From positions 124,001 through 188,000 of the forward strand of contig NZ_MRDM01000011.1 in the NCBI RefSeq assembly GCF_002008165.1: 64,000 bases of DNA. Direction: 5' to 3'. This document shows, piece after piece, positions 1-8,357 of the stretch. The translations under genes and the position numbers were made by a program. The first letter of the stretch is position 1. The number at the start of each line of letters is the position of its first letter. The stretch comes from Rhizobium laguerreae. Lineage in GTDB: Bacteria; Pseudomonadota; Alphaproteobacteria; Rhizobiales; Rhizobiaceae. Below the pieces are notes generated by a model that had not been told where the DNA came from, searched no databases, and worked only from the letters and a program-made list of their open reading frames with translations.

Positions 1-795
1 GACCACCTGTCCGGTGATGTAGCCCGAGAGCGAGGGAGCCGCCAAGAACAGATAGGCGGGAGCACAGTCCTCCGCCGTGCCGAGCCGCTGCAGGGGGATG
101 GATTTTCTCGTCTGCTCCAGCTTTTCGCGAGAGGAATAGCGCTCATGGAAATCCGTCTCGATCGTTCCCGGCGACACGCAATTGACGCGGATTCCGTCCG
201 GTGCAAGCTCACGGGCAAGCGCCTTGGAATAGGTCGCAACGAAGGCTTTCGAGGCCGAATAGATCGAGGAACCGGGGCTGCCGCCGGTCAGCGCCGAAAT
301 CGAAACGGTGTTGACGATGGCAGCACCACCAGCCGCCTTCAATGCCGGCAGCAGCGCCCGCGTCAGCGCCACCACCGATGTCTGGTTGAGCCGCACGACC
401 GCCTCATATTCTGCATCGGTGAGTGTGGCAGCGGGAAAACGACCAAGCATGGTGCCGGCGTTGTTGACCAGCACATCGACCTTATCGAAAAAGGCGAGAG
501 TATCCTCGGCAAATTGCGCTGCCCCACCGACTGCAGAGAAATCGGCATTAAGCAGCAGCGCCCGTCTTTCGGATTCAGCCGTCAGCAGGAAATCCGGCAG
601 GTCGCGTCCCGGCTTGCGCCCGGTATGGACGATCACCTTCGCGCCGCAGTCCAGGAACTGCCGGGCCACTTCAAGGCCGATGCCGCGGCCGGCGCCGGTC
701 ACCACGACATTGCGATTTTCGAACAGTCTGGGATGGAACACGAAGCCGTCCTCCTCGCGGACAGTGCCGCCGGTTGTGTCATTCGCCCTTAACAT
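1..795 (-). CDS. SDR-family oxidoreductase, 3' end cut by window edge
   Basis: Short-chain dehydrogenase/reductase, NAD(P)-dependent; the substrate cannot be told from sequence. Reading from the ATG at 795, the Rossmann glycine motif TGAGRGIG is at residues 33-40, the NNAG motif follows in the middle, and the catalytic YSASK lies near residue 178. The visible C-terminal part ends in YITGQVV, where family members normally continue with a VDGG-like tail, so only a short piece is missing beyond base 1. The N-terminus carries about 27 extra residues before the first beta strand. soxR lies downstream of its start in the same orientation. Family assignment is firm, function unknown. Confidence 0.85.
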   Translation of the reverse strand, partial: MLRANDTTGGTVREEDGFVFHPRLFENRNVVVTGAGRGIGLEVARQFLDCGAKVIVHTGRKPGRDLPDFLLTAESERRALLLNADFSAVGGAAQFAEDTLAFFDKVDVLVNNAGTMLGRFPAATLTDAEYEAVVRLNQTSVVALTRALLPALKAAGGAAIVNTVSISALTGGSPGSSIYSASKAFVATYSKALARELAPDGIRVNCVSPGTIETDFHERYSSREKLEQTRKSIPLQRLGTAEDCAPAYLFLAAPSLSGYITGQVV

Positions 796-852
796 ATGAG
801 CGCGCCGACTGAAAGAAAGGCGCGCATCGATCTTTCCCGGCGAAAACAGGGG

Positions 853-1317
853 TTAGTTTTCGGTCTCCAGAAGCCGCGCGCCCGGCCCCTCCTTGCCGAG
901 CCGGTCGCAGGGATTGCGCAACGGACAGCTTTCGATCGACAGGCAGCCGCAGCCGATGCAGCCGGTCAGACGGTCGCGCAGCAGGCTAAGCCGCCTGATT
1001 CGCGCGTCGAGATCATCCTTCCAGCGCGCCGAAAGCGTCTGCCAGTCGGCCACTGTCGGCGTGCGTCCCTGCGGCAGGGACTCGAACGCCGCCTGGATTT
1101 CCGAAAGCGGAATGCCGACACGCTGCGCCACCTTGATGATGCCGAGCCGGCGAAGCACATCGCGCCCATAGCGCCGCTGATTGCCGCGGGAGCGGATGCT
1201 TGAGATCAGCCCCTTGGTCTCGTAAAAATGCAGCGCCGAGACAGCCAGGCCGCTGCGCTCCGCCACTTCACCGACCGTCAGGAGCTTGCCGAGCGGCGCT
1301 GCCGGAATTGTATCCAT
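853..1317 (-). CDS. soxR: Redox-sensing MerR-family activator SoxR
   Basis: A 154-residue MerR-family regulator. The N-terminal winged helix-turn-helix covers about residues 13-75 and is followed by a dimerisation helix. Four cysteines at 120, 123, 125 and 131 (CxxCxCxxxxxC) form the [2Fe-2S] site that defines SoxR. In the family, oxidation of this cluster by redox-cycling compounds switches on target promoters. I chose the ATG at 1317; a longer frame to 1428 would run through the SoxR box and the divergent promoter. The gene faces an FMN reductase gene across that promoter, so it probably controls that gene and itself. Confidence 0.93.
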   Translation of the reverse strand: MDTIPAAPLGKLLTVGEVAERSGLAVSALHFYETKGLISSIRSRGNQRRYGRDVLRRLGIIKVAQRVGIPLSEIQAAFESLPQGRTPTVADWQTLSARWKDDLDARIRRLSLLRDRLTGCIGCGCLSIESCPLRNPCDRLGKEGPGARLLETEN

Positions 1318-1322
1318 GCCTC

Positions 1323-1353
1323 TTGACCTCAAGATTAGTTGAGGTTTTATAAC
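1323..1353 (+). promoter_or_regulatory. SoxR box inside a 19-bp-spaced promoter
   Basis: The 18-bp inverted repeat CCTCAAGATTAGTTGAGG (1327-1344) has perfect 6-bp outer arms and sits between soxR and the reductase gene. It lies between a -35-like TTGACC (1323-1328) and a -10-like TATAAC (1348-1353) on the plus strand, with a 19-bp spacer. Overlong 19-bp spacers with the operator in the spacer are the hallmark of MerR/SoxR-activated promoters. The promoter drives the reductase gene; the box is also 7 bp upstream of the soxR start and could mediate autoregulation. Confidence 0.88.
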
Positions 1354-1399
1354 CCTTGCTCCTGCAATCGTAAAGTCCAATCGCAATGAGGAGCGACGC

Positions 1400-1999
1400 A
1401 TGCAAACACCCACCAGGCTGGCTGTCATCTACGGAAGCACGAGAGAGGGCCGCATCTGCGACCGGGTGGTCAAATGGCTGACTCAGGAGCTCATCCGCTT
1501 CCCACAATTTGATATCGACATCATCGACCCATTGGATTTCGCACTGCCGGCCAACCGTGACATGGCGCATCCCGAAGTCGACAGGCTCGCAGGACGGCTT
1601 GGCATGGCCGACGCCTTCATCATCGTCACGCCGGAATACAATCACAGCTTCACTGCCTCGTTGAAGTCGATCATCGATTTCTTCTTCGAGCCCTGGCAGG
1701 GCAAGCCGGTCGCCTTCGTTTCCTATGGCGGCATATCCGGCGGCCTGCGCGCCGTCGAACAGCTGCGGCTGGTCTTTGCCGAACTGCACGCCGTCACCAT
1801 CCGCGATTCGGTGAGCTTTGCCGCACCTTGGAACCGCTTCGACCCAGACGGACAACTCGATAATCCCGCCGATACAATGCGTTTGCTCGATCGGATGATG
1901 GCGAGGCTGGAATGGTGGACGCAAGCGCTCGTCACCGCCCGCAGCGATCGTCCCTATGCCGACATGGAGCGCCGCGCGTCTTTTCAGACGTACGCATAA
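1400..1999 (+). CDS. NADPH-dependent FMN reductase / flavodoxin-fold quinone reductase
   Basis: A 199-residue flavodoxin-fold protein. GSTREGR (residues 12-18) is the FMN-phosphate loop, and TPEYNHS (77-83) is the second flavin-contacting loop characteristic of the NADPH-dependent FMN/chromate/quinone reductase family. A good ribosome site (GAGGAG) precedes the ATG. The gene lies directly behind a SoxR-type promoter and divergent from soxR, which suggests a role in reducing quinones or other redox-cycling compounds. The exact substrate is not determined by the sequence. A strong terminator follows. Confidence 0.88.
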   Translation: MQTPTRLAVIYGSTREGRICDRVVKWLTQELIRFPQFDIDIIDPLDFALPANRDMAHPEVDRLAGRLGMADAFIIVTPEYNHSFTASLKSIIDFFFEPWQGKPVAFVSYGGISGGLRAVEQLRLVFAELHAVTIRDSVSFAAPWNRFDPDGQLDNPADTMRLLDRMMARLEWWTQALVTARSDRPYADMERRASFQTYA

Positions 2000-2045
2000 G
2001 CCAGAAAGCTCCGGTTCCGTTCCCGGCAGGTACGGCACCATTGGG

Positions 2046-2078
2046 AACACCCGGGCAGATCCTCCGCCCGGGTGTTTT
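2046..2078 (+). terminator. Rho-independent terminator after the FMN reductase
   Basis: An 11-bp perfect stem, AACACCCGGGC (2046-2056) with GCCCGGGTGTT (2066-2076), a 9-base loop and a short T run. It separates the SoxR-controlled reductase from the thiamine operon leader. Confidence 0.82.
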
Positions 2079-2170
2079 CCCTCACATCCGGTTCATTCCG
2101 ACCGCACGGACGGGTTCGCAATTTTGCTGTTGCGGGGAGAAAACCCCGGTGGTAGTTTCCGCGCAAATAA

Positions 2171-2261
2171 CAGGGGAGCTCCGTATTGCCGGGGCTGAGA
2201 TGTGAGGCGCAAGCCTCTGGACCCTTCAAAGCTGATCTGGGTAATGCCAGCGGAGCGAGGT
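2171..2261 (+). ncRNA. TPP riboswitch (THI element)
   Basis: The leader contains the conserved THI-box parts in order: a GGGGAGC-like 5' strand (2173-2179), GGGGCTGAGATG (2190-2201), a variable stem-loop (2202-2220), ACCC (2221-2224), and GATCTGGGTAATGCCAGCGG (2233-2252) ending in AGCGAGG. This arrangement binds thiamine pyrophosphate. The 3' end merges with the GAGG ribosome site of the first gene, so ligand binding would probably hide that site and block translation. It heads the ykoF-thiXZY operon, in agreement with a thiamine-precursor transport function. Confidence 0.93.
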
Positions 2262-2265
2262 TCAG

Positions 2266-2874
2266 ATGTTCTCAGGCGCACAAGTGTCACTCTATCCGAT
2301 GTCCGACAATTTCGTCGGCATCATTCTCGATGCCGTCACGGCGCTCGACCCCTATCGCGACCGGCTGCGCATCGAGACCGATGACATCTCCACTTTGCTG
2401 GTCGGCCGGCCTGACATTCTCTTCGCCGCCATGCACGATCTTTTCGTCGCCGCCACAAAGACCGGCGAGCATTGCGTGCTGTCCGCTGCCGTTTCACGCG
2501 GCTGCCCCGGCGAGCCCGACGACGCCATCTGCGGCGTCAACCCCTCCCTCGGCCAGGCGGAGCCGCTTGCCGAGCGTATAACAGCCGCACTTGCCGCCGT
2601 TGAAATCACCGCCGAAACTGGACAGCCGACCGCTGCGCAATTCTCGCTCAATGTCATGGGAACCGGTACCCATATGGACGAGATCTATGGCTGCATCGAC
2701 TTTCTGAAGCGCTCCGGCACCTTCGACCGCGCCAAGAATTTCTGCACCAGGCTCTCTGGCGACGCTGGCGCCGTCTTCGCCACCATTCGTGAGGCCTTCT
2801 CGCGCTTCGGCGAACCCGAAGGGCATGTGACCCTCGACATCACGGTGTCGGCCAACAGCCCGACGAAAGCTTGA
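2266..2874 (+). CDS. ykoF: YkoF-family thiamine/HMP-binding protein
   Basis: A 202-residue cytosolic protein without signal peptide, made of two similar halves as in the YkoF family (paired ferredoxin-like folds that bind thiamine or its pyrimidine moiety HMP). Conserved-looking blocks are AQVSLYPMSDNF at the N-terminus and AQFSLNVMGTGTHMDEI in the second half; these occupy equivalent positions in the repeat. It is the first gene behind the TPP riboswitch and is followed after 12 bases by a permease gene. This matches ykoF-linked HMP/thiamine ABC transport operons. Its precise role, carrier or sensor, is not settled by sequence. Confidence 0.87.
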   Translation: MFSGAQVSLYPMSDNFVGIILDAVTALDPYRDRLRIETDDISTLLVGRPDILFAAMHDLFVAATKTGEHCVLSAAVSRGCPGEPDDAICGVNPSLGQAEPLAERITAALAAVEITAETGQPTAAQFSLNVMGTGTHMDEIYGCIDFLKRSGTFDRAKNFCTRLSGDAGAVFATIREAFSRFGEPEGHVTLDITVSANSPTKA

Positions 2875-2886
2875 AATCGAACGCTG

Positions 2887-3693
2887 ATGACACCGTCAAA
2901 ACCATCGGAATCGCGCCTTGCCGCGCTCCGCGCCGCTCTCTACCGGGGCATACCCGCCTTGCTCGCCGGCTGCATCTTCTTGGCGGCATGGGAACTCTAT
3001 GTCGATCTCTCCGGCATCAAACCGTCCATCCTGCCGGCGCCTTCGCGCATCGTCATCCAGGGTTGGCTGAACCGCGAGGCACTGATATCAAACACCTGGC
3101 CGACGCTCGGCGCGACACTCGGTGGTTTCGCCCTGTCGCTTGCCTTCGCCTTCGCCGCCTCGATCCTCATGGATTTCGTGCCCTTCATGCGCCGGGCATT
3201 GCTGCCGATCTTCATCGCCAGCCAGACCCTGCCGCTGGTGGCGATCGCCCCCCTCGTCGTCCTCTGGTTCGGCTTCGGCCTGTTGCCGAAGATCCTGCTG
3301 GTGGCGCTCGTCACCTTCTTCCCGCTGCTCGTCGCCTTGCTGCAGGGCTATGAATCGACCGACCGCGACATCGCCGAATTGCTGAATTCGATGAAGGCGA
3401 GCCGCTGGCGCATTTTCCGTCTGGCACGGCTTCCCTCCTCGCTGCCCTATTTCTTCGCCGGCCTGCGGATCTCGATCACCTATGCCGTCGTCGGCGCGAT
3501 CTTTGCCGAATATGCCGGCGCCGCCCGCGGCCTCGGCATCTATATCCTCAACGCCAAGAACAACTTCCGCCCCGATCTCGTGCTCGCCGCCGTCGTCGTC
3601 AGCGCCGTGCTGACGCTCTGCCTCTTCGGGTTGACGCTGATGATCCAGCGCCTCGTCATGCCCTGGCAACAATCCGGGGAGCAGCGCCGATGA
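2887..3693 (+). CDS. thiX: HMP/thiamine-precursor ABC transporter permease ThiX
   Basis: A 268-residue inner-membrane permease of the SsuC/TauC type, with about six hydrophobic helices beginning near residue 20 and a cytoplasmic EAA-type loop around LNSMKASRWRIFRLARLPSS in the second half. It probably forms the channel of an importer for the thiamine pyrimidine precursor (HMP or a breakdown product), as inferred from the upstream TPP riboswitch and YkoF gene. Its stop overlaps the start of the ATPase gene (ATGA), which indicates translational coupling. SsuC-type permeases also move sulfonates, so the substrate rests on context. Confidence 0.88.
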   Translation: MTPSKPSESRLAALRAALYRGIPALLAGCIFLAAWELYVDLSGIKPSILPAPSRIVIQGWLNREALISNTWPTLGATLGGFALSLAFAFAASILMDFVPFMRRALLPIFIASQTLPLVAIAPLVVLWFGFGLLPKILLVALVTFFPLLVALLQGYESTDRDIAELLNSMKASRWRIFRLARLPSSLPYFFAGLRISITYAVVGAIFAEYAGAARGLGIYILNAKNNFRPDLVLAAVVVSAVLTLCLFGLTLMIQRLVMPWQQSGEQRR

Positions 3694-4502
3694 GCGATGG
3701 AATGGTTGAACTCACCAACATCTCGAAGTCCTTCGACGGCATGAAGGTGCTGGGCGATATTTCGCTCGCCGTCGCAGACGGCGAGTTCGTCTCGATCGTC
3801 GGCCCGTCCGGCTCCGGAAAATCGACGGTACTGAGATTGCTGACACAGGCGCTTCGGCCCGATTCCGGCACCATGCTCTTCAAGGGCGCGCCGCTGGAAC
3901 AGGCGCCGCATTCCTTCGCCTTCATGCCGCAACGCGATGCGCTGATGCCCTGGCGCCGGATCATCGACAATGCCGCACTCGGCCTTGAGGTGCGCGGCAT
4001 GAGCCGCCGCTCGGCCCGTGCCGCCGTCGCGCCTCTGTTCGAGCGCTTCGGCCTCGCAGGCTTCGAGCATCACTATCCCTCCGAACTGTCAGGCGGCATG
4101 CGCCAGCGCGCCGCGCTGCTGCGCACCGTCGTTCAGACCCAGGACATGCTGCTGCTCGACGAGCCTTTCGGCGCGCTGGACGCGCTCACGCGCACGCAGA
4201 TCCAGGAATGGCTGCAGGGCATGTGGACCGAACACCGCTGGACGGCGCTGTTGATTACCCATGATGTTCGCGAGGCCGTGTTTCTCTCCGACCGTATCTA
4301 CGTGCTCTCGGCTCGTCCGGCGCGTATCATCCGCGAATTCCGCGTTCCTCTGCCCCGTCCGAGAAGCATTGCCGATCTCGGCTCGCCGGCGGCCCAGGCG
4401 ATCGAAACCGAAATCCTGCAAACCCTGCTTCATCCGCTAGAACAGGATGATTTTAGGCCGGTCGGCCTAAAATCTGAATCCTGTTCTAATTTAAAGAGTT
4501 AG
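3690..4502 (+). CDS. thiZ: HMP/thiamine-precursor ABC transporter ATPase ThiZ
   Basis: A 270-residue ABC ATPase: Walker A GPSGSGKST (38-46), signature LSGGMRQR (about 132-139), Walker B LLLDEPFG (about 154-161), and the switch histidine in LLITHDV. It pairs with the preceding permease. The last 22 or so residues are unusual: from about 4438 the reading frame runs through a 51-bp palindrome and stops inside the next repeat element at 4500-4502. The tail (EQDDFRPVGLKSESCSNLKS) is therefore repeat-encoded and unlikely to be a conserved part of the enzyme. Confidence 0.9.
   Translation: MSDGMVELTNISKSFDGMKVLGDISLAVADGEFVSIVGPSGSGKSTVLRLLTQALRPDSGTMLFKGAPLEQAPHSFAFMPQRDALMPWRRIIDNAALGLEVRGMSRRSARAAVAPLFERFGLAGFEHHYPSELSGGMRQRAALLRTVVQTQDMLLLDEPFGALDALTRTQIQEWLQGMWTEHRWTALLITHDVREAVFLSDRIYVLSARPARIIREFRVPLPRPRSIADLGSPAAQAIETEILQTLLHPLEQDDFRPVGLKSESCSNLKS
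4438..4488. repeat. Palindromic element inside the 3' end of thiZ
   Basis: The sequence TAGAACAGGATGATTTTAGG reads into a mirrored arm ending CCTGTTCTA, with a GGCC-GGTC-GGCC centre. The arms pair almost completely, with one small internal mismatch. It overlaps the thiZ coding end and directly precedes a member of the GCATGATG palindrome family. It could form a large hairpin in the mRNA between thiZ and thiY and protect or terminate the upstream transcript. Confidence 0.75.
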
Positions 4503-4549
4503 AGCATGATGTCGTCCGAAAACAGCTCACACTTTTCGGCATCATGCCC
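4502..4549. repeat. Rhizobial intergenic palindrome (copy 1)
   Basis: GAGCATGATGTCGTCCGAAA ... TTTTCGGCATCATGCCC: a roughly 48-bp imperfect palindrome located between thiZ and thiY. Close copies occur at 5635-5683 and 51397-51445 and a diverged one at 54865-54909. The arms pair to a long hairpin. This resembles the short RIME-like palindromes described in Rhizobiaceae genomes. The thiZ stop codon overlaps its left edge. Confidence 0.8.
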
Positions 4550-4570
4550 TAGAGACCTGAGGAGGTCACC

Positions 4571-5581
4571 ATGCTGCTTCTCACCCGTCGCCAGACGATC
4601 TTCGCCGCCATCGCGGCAAGCCTCGCCGGCCGCACCGCCTTCGCCCAATCGGCGCCCGCAAAGGTCCGCATCGCGCTCGACTGGACGCCCAACACCAACC
4701 ATATCGGCATCTATGTCGCTAAGGAGAAAGGCTTCTATGCCGATGCCGGCCTCGATGTCGAAATTCTTCCCTTTGCCGATACCAGCGCCGGAACGCTGGT
4801 GTCCAACGGCGTTGCCGATTTCGGCATCAGCAGCGAGATCGAGACCCTCACGCAGCGCGCTGGCGGCGGTGACGTGAAGATGGTCTACGGCGTCGTCCAG
4901 ACGGAAACCGCACGCCTGATCTTCAAGGGCGGACGTGACGACATCAAGAGCCCGAAAGACCTCGACGGCAAGACCTATGGCGGCTTTGGCGGCACCTGGG
5001 AGAGCGCGCTGATCTCCGCAATGATCCGCAATGATGGCGGCAAAGGCGACGTCAAGACCGTCACCCTCGGCACCTCCGCTTACGAGGCGCTGGACAATGG
5101 CTCGATCGACTTCACGCTGGAGATCTACACCTGGGAAGGCATCGCCGCCGAACTGGAAAACCGGAAAATCGGCCGCTTCCACTATTCCGATTATGGCATT
5201 CCCGACGAGCAGACGACGGTCATCGTCTCCAGCGACGCCTATCTCTCCGCAAGTCGGGAACACGCCCGCGCCTTCATCCAGGCGACACGAAAGGGTTATG
5301 CCTACTCCGTCGACCATCCCGACGAAGCCTGCGACCTGCTGATCTCTGGAAGCAACGGCGCACTGATGAATACGGAACTGGTGAAGGCCTCCCAGAAGGC
5401 ATTGATCGAGGGGCACTTTCTGAAATCCGAGGCCGGCGTGATCGGTAGGCTCGACCCGGCAAAGGCCGAGGCCCTCGGCGGTTTCCTGATGGAGAATGGC
5501 ATTCTGGTCGATGCCAATGGCGCCGCACTCAAGGAGAAGCCGGACTTTTCCACCTATTATACCAACGATCTTCTCGACTGA
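4571..5581 (+). CDS. thiY: HMP/thiamine-precursor ABC transporter substrate-binding protein ThiY
   Basis: A 336-residue periplasmic binding protein of the NMT1/THI5-like family, preceded by a strong GAGGAGG ribosome site. Residues 1-25 are a signal peptide with a twin-arginine-free basic start and an AFA-QS cleavage site. The mature N-terminus (IALDWTPNTNHIGIYVAKEK) contains the family's hallmark WTPNTNH segment, which in NMT1-like proteins contacts the pyrimidine ligand. With ThiX and ThiZ it completes an importer controlled by the TPP riboswitch. The ligand is inferred to be HMP or a formylaminopyrimidine, not proven. Confidence 0.9.
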   Translation: MLLLTRRQTIFAAIAASLAGRTAFAQSAPAKVRIALDWTPNTNHIGIYVAKEKGFYADAGLDVEILPFADTSAGTLVSNGVADFGISSEIETLTQRAGGGDVKMVYGVVQTETARLIFKGGRDDIKSPKDLDGKTYGGFGGTWESALISAMIRNDGGKGDVKTVTLGTSAYEALDNGSIDFTLEIYTWEGIAAELENRKIGRFHYSDYGIPDEQTTVIVSSDAYLSASREHARAFIQATRKGYAYSVDHPDEACDLLISGSNGALMNTELVKASQKALIEGHFLKSEAGVIGRLDPAKAEALGGFLMENGILVDANGAALKEKPDFSTYYTNDLLD

Positions 5582-5634
5582 GCCCAACGCCTGCCTTGCC
5601 CGTCGCGGCTTTCCGCTGCAAAATCCGAGACCCG

Positions 5635-5683
5635 GAGCATGATGTCGTCCGAAAACCGCTCACACTTTTCGGCACCATGCTCT
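5635..5683. repeat. Rhizobial intergenic palindrome (copy 2)
   Basis: Nearly identical to copy 1: GAGCATGATGTCGTCCGAAA to TTTTCGGCACCATGCTCT. It fills most of the 121-bp gap between thiY and the acyltransferase gene and ends 20 bases before the latter's start codon. Confidence 0.8.
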
Positions 5684-5702
5684 GGGCAGAGCGGGGAACA
5701 AG

Positions 5703-6923
5703 ATGCGACAACAAGAGAGACTGGCCGGAGCGGACTTTCTGCGCGTAACGGCCTGTCTGCTGGTGCTCGCCCACCACTTCGCGCTGCGGCTGGATATGCA
5801 CAGAATCCCTGATGAACTCGGACAGGCCGCAAACATCCTCCGCTTCGGCAATTTCGGCGTCGCCGTGTTCTTCGTGCTCAGCGGCTTTCTTCTTGCCCAT
5901 CCCTTCTGGCGCGCGCTCGACGCGGGCAGCGACATGCCGAGCCTACGGCACTACACGATCCGCAGGATGGCCCGCATCGCTCCGGGCTTCTGGTTCGCCG
6001 CCACCATCGGCTTCGCCCTCAGCCTGACGCTGCTTGCCCTGCCGCTGACGCCTGAGCTTGTGCTCCGCTACGTCTCCGGGCTGCTGTTCATGAGCCAGTG
6101 GCATTGGCGCACCTTTTTTCCTGTCGAAGCCGACGGGCCGCTCTGGTCCATTCCCTTCGAGGTCACCAGTTATGTGCTCCTGCCGGTCTGCTTTCTCCTG
6201 CTGTTTCGTTTGCCATTCCTGAGGCAGCGCCCGTTGCTTGCCCGCTTCGCCTGGCTTTGCGTCATCACGAGCGTACTCCTCGCCCATCTGCTGATCCTGA
6301 CCGTCTTTCCGCTCGACGACATCGAACGCGGCTGGCAGTACGGCCTGCAAGGCGGGGCGAAGGAGTGGATGCCGAGATATAATCCGATCGGCTTCTTCGC
6401 CGTCTTCGCGCTCGGCGCGCTTGCCGCCGGCGTCGAGGTCATGCTGCCAAGAAGGCGCTCCTCCTGGTTCGATGCCGCAGCGCTCCTCGGCCTCGCCATT
6501 GCCGCCTACCGCCTCGTCATATCGCCCGGCGGCTCCTCCGAAGCTTACGGCTGGCTCGAAATCCCCTATGGCTTTCCGGTCTTTCCGCTGGCGGTCGCAA
6601 CGGCGCTCGTTTCGCTCAGTCATTCGCAACACCTGGGCAGGCTCCTCGACAATGCTCCGGTACGCTATATCGCGAAGATCTCCTTTGGCATCTATATCTG
6701 GCAGGAGATCATCCTGTTATTGATCCAGAGGCTCGATCGGGGCTCGTTCGGCTTTTCCTCTGAAAATGTGGTCACCGGCTGGCTGCAATCTTGCGGACTG
6801 GCGGCAGCGCTCATCCTACTCATCGCAAGCCTCAGCTACCACCTGTTGGAAAGACCGGCGATCCATTTCGGAAACCGGCTGACATCTCGTCAACCCAATC
6901 GGGCTACTCCTTTCAAAGTATAA
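5703..6923 (+). CDS. Acyltransferase-3 family membrane protein
   Basis: A 406-residue polytopic inner-membrane protein of the OafA/NodX acyltransferase-3 family, with about ten hydrophobic helices. The N-terminus has the family pattern LAGADFLRVTACLLVLAHHF, with the conserved catalytic-type histidine pair at residues 24-25, and FFVLSGFLL follows near residue 60. Such enzymes O-acetylate or otherwise acylate polysaccharides, lipopolysaccharide or nodulation factors at the membrane. The neighbour is a sugar transferase gene, which fits surface-polysaccharide decoration, but the acceptor cannot be told. A GGGGAACAAG ribosome site precedes the start. Confidence 0.87.
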   Translation: MRQQERLAGADFLRVTACLLVLAHHFALRLDMHRIPDELGQAANILRFGNFGVAVFFVLSGFLLAHPFWRALDAGSDMPSLRHYTIRRMARIAPGFWFAATIGFALSLTLLALPLTPELVLRYVSGLLFMSQWHWRTFFPVEADGPLWSIPFEVTSYVLLPVCFLLLFRLPFLRQRPLLARFAWLCVITSVLLAHLLILTVFPLDDIERGWQYGLQGGAKEWMPRYNPIGFFAVFALGALAAGVEVMLPRRRSSWFDAAALLGLAIAAYRLVISPGGSSEAYGWLEIPYGFPVFPLAVATALVSLSHSQHLGRLLDNAPVRYIAKISFGIYIWQEIILLLIQRLDRGSFGFSSENVVTGWLQSCGLAAALILLIASLSYHLLERPAIHFGNRLTSRQPNRATPFKV

Positions 6924-7090
6924 ATTCCCGGTAATCGCAACTACAGGCATTAAGGTTAACGCCGAATACTCCCATTTTTGGCGTCTTTAGGGTTATCAAA
7001 TTCTTATTTATACCGATGACAAACGATACGTGACCATGTATTTGTCTCCATGTTGCTCAGTATCGCATATAAACTTGTGGACCTTGCGTA

Positions 7091-7828
7091 ATGAATGCTT
7101 TTACTTCGAAGACGAATCCACGCTTCGATCCGTCTCAGCGTCACGACAAAACCAAGACCCTGGTTATAGCGAACTCCAACATTCGCCAGCCGGATAGCTT
7201 TTCCATTATCGAAAGAAAGATGGCTGTGCGGCTCGGCGTGAAGCGGTTGATCGACATCGTCGCCTCAGTCAGCGCTCTCATCGTGCTGGCGCCGCTTTTT
7301 CTGGCAATCGCTCTTTTCATCAAACTCGACGATGGTGGTCCGGTGTTTTTCCGCCAAATCCGCTGGGGGCTGAACGGTCGGAAGATCACAGTCTTCAAGT
7401 TCCGGTCGATGCGCGCGGAAGCTTGCGATCCGAGCGGCATTCAACAGACCGTCAAGGGCGACAGCCGGGTGACCGGCATCGGCGCGCTGCTCCGCAAGAC
7501 CAATATCGACGAGCTGCCGCAGCTTTTCAACGTTCTCAGGGGTGAGATGTCGTTGGTCGGCCCGCGCTGCCACGCCATCAATATGCGGGCGGCCGGCCGG
7601 CTCTACGAGGAACTGGTGCCGGACTACCACCACCGCCACATCATGCGCCCCGGCATCACCGGTCTTGCGCAGACACGCGGCTGGCGCGGCCCGACGGCAC
7701 GCCCGCTGGAAGCGCGCGCTCGCATTGCCTGCGATATTTATTATGTCAGGAATTTCAGCCTGCTGCTCGACTTGAAGATCCTGTTCAAGACGGTCGTCAT
7801 CGAGCTGCGGGGTGGCACCGGCTTCTGA
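7091..7828 (+). CDS. ExoY-type undecaprenyl-phosphate sugar phosphotransferase
   Basis: A 245-residue bacterial sugar transferase with a single N-terminal membrane segment (about residues 55-80) followed by the cytoplasmic catalytic domain. Family motifs are present: [37 protein letters not shown] followed by VGPR, and RPGITGLAQ. These enzymes move a sugar-1-phosphate from a UDP-sugar to undecaprenyl phosphate, the first step of exopolysaccharide repeat-unit synthesis (ExoY/PssA type). The 7091 ATG lacks a strong ribosome site; a later ATG in [10 protein letters not shown] context is possible. A hairpin terminator follows. Confidence 0.88.
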   Translation: MNAFTSKTNPRFDPSQRHDKTKTLVIANSNIRQPDSFSIIERKMAVRLGVKRLIDIVASVSALIVLAPLFLAIALFIKLDDGGPVFFRQIRWGLNGRKITVFKFRSMRAEACDPSGIQQTVKGDSRVTGIGALLRKTNIDELPQLFNVLRGEMSLVGPRCHAINMRAAGRLYEELVPDYHHRHIMRPGITGLAQTRGWRGPTARPLEARARIACDIYYVRNFSLLLDLKILFKTVVIELRGGTGF

Positions 7829-7847
7829 GACGATCCGGCACGTCGGC

Positions 7848-7880
7848 AAGCGGCCTATCGGCCGCTTCTTCATTTCATTT
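7848..7880 (+). terminator. Terminator after the sugar transferase gene
   Basis: Perfect 8-bp stem AAGCGGCC (7848-7855) with GGCCGCTT (7860-7867), a 4-base loop, and a T-rich tail (CTTCATTTCATTT). It is convergent with the atp operon terminator just downstream. Confidence 0.7.
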
Positions 7881-7900
7881 CAAGCCAGAGAAACAGACAC

Positions 7901-7928
7901 AAAAAAAGGCGGCCGTGAAGCCGCCTTT
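7901..7928 (-). terminator. Terminator of the atp operon
   Basis: On the minus strand the stem AAAGGCGG / CCGCCTTT (7905-7912 with 7921-7928) is followed by a run of seven T (complement of 7901-7907). It lies 21 bases past the atpC stop and closes the ATP synthase operon. Confidence 0.85.
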
Positions 7929-7949
7929 CATCGTCGCAGCCGGTTGCGA

Positions 7950-8357
7950 TCAATCCTGTTGAACGACGCCGCGCAGATGCGTCAGTTCCATGATGAAGTG
8001 CTCGAGCTTCGACTTGTGCTCGTGCAGTTCGGCATGTTCGAGTTCCTTGCGGGCGGCCTCGATGCGGCGCGTCAGTTCGTCCTTATGGAGTTCCTCGACC
8101 GGAACCGCGGATTCGGCAAGCAATGTGCAGCCGGTCGGCAGGATATCGGCAAAACCGCCGAATACCACGTAGTCCTGCTTCTTGCCGGAGGCCGAACGCA
8201 CGCTCACGACACCCGGCTTGATTGTCGTCATCGTCGGCGCATGGTTTGCCATGACCGTCATCTCGCCTTCAGTCGCGGGGATGACGACCTCGGTCACCAT
8301 CTCCGACAGCAGCAGACGCTCCGGCGAAACGAGCTCAAAGTTGAAATTGTCAGCCAT
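7950..8357 (-). CDS. atpC: F1F0 ATP synthase epsilon subunit
   Basis: A 135-residue epsilon subunit of the F1 sector: an N-terminal beta-sandwich (FNFELVSPERLLLSEMVTEV ... VMANHAPTMTTIKPG) and a C-terminal helical hairpin. It links the central stalk to the c-ring and modulates ATP hydrolysis. Its ATG overlaps by one base (TGATG) the stop of a small unrelated gene that separates it from atpD, an unusual arrangement for this operon. Confidence 0.95.
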   Translation of the reverse strand: MADNFNFELVSPERLLLSEMVTEVVIPATEGEMTVMANHAPTMTTIKPGVVSVRSASGKKQDYVVFGGFADILPTGCTLLAESAVPVEELHKDELTRRIEAARKELEHAELHEHKSKLEHFIMELTHLRGVVQQD

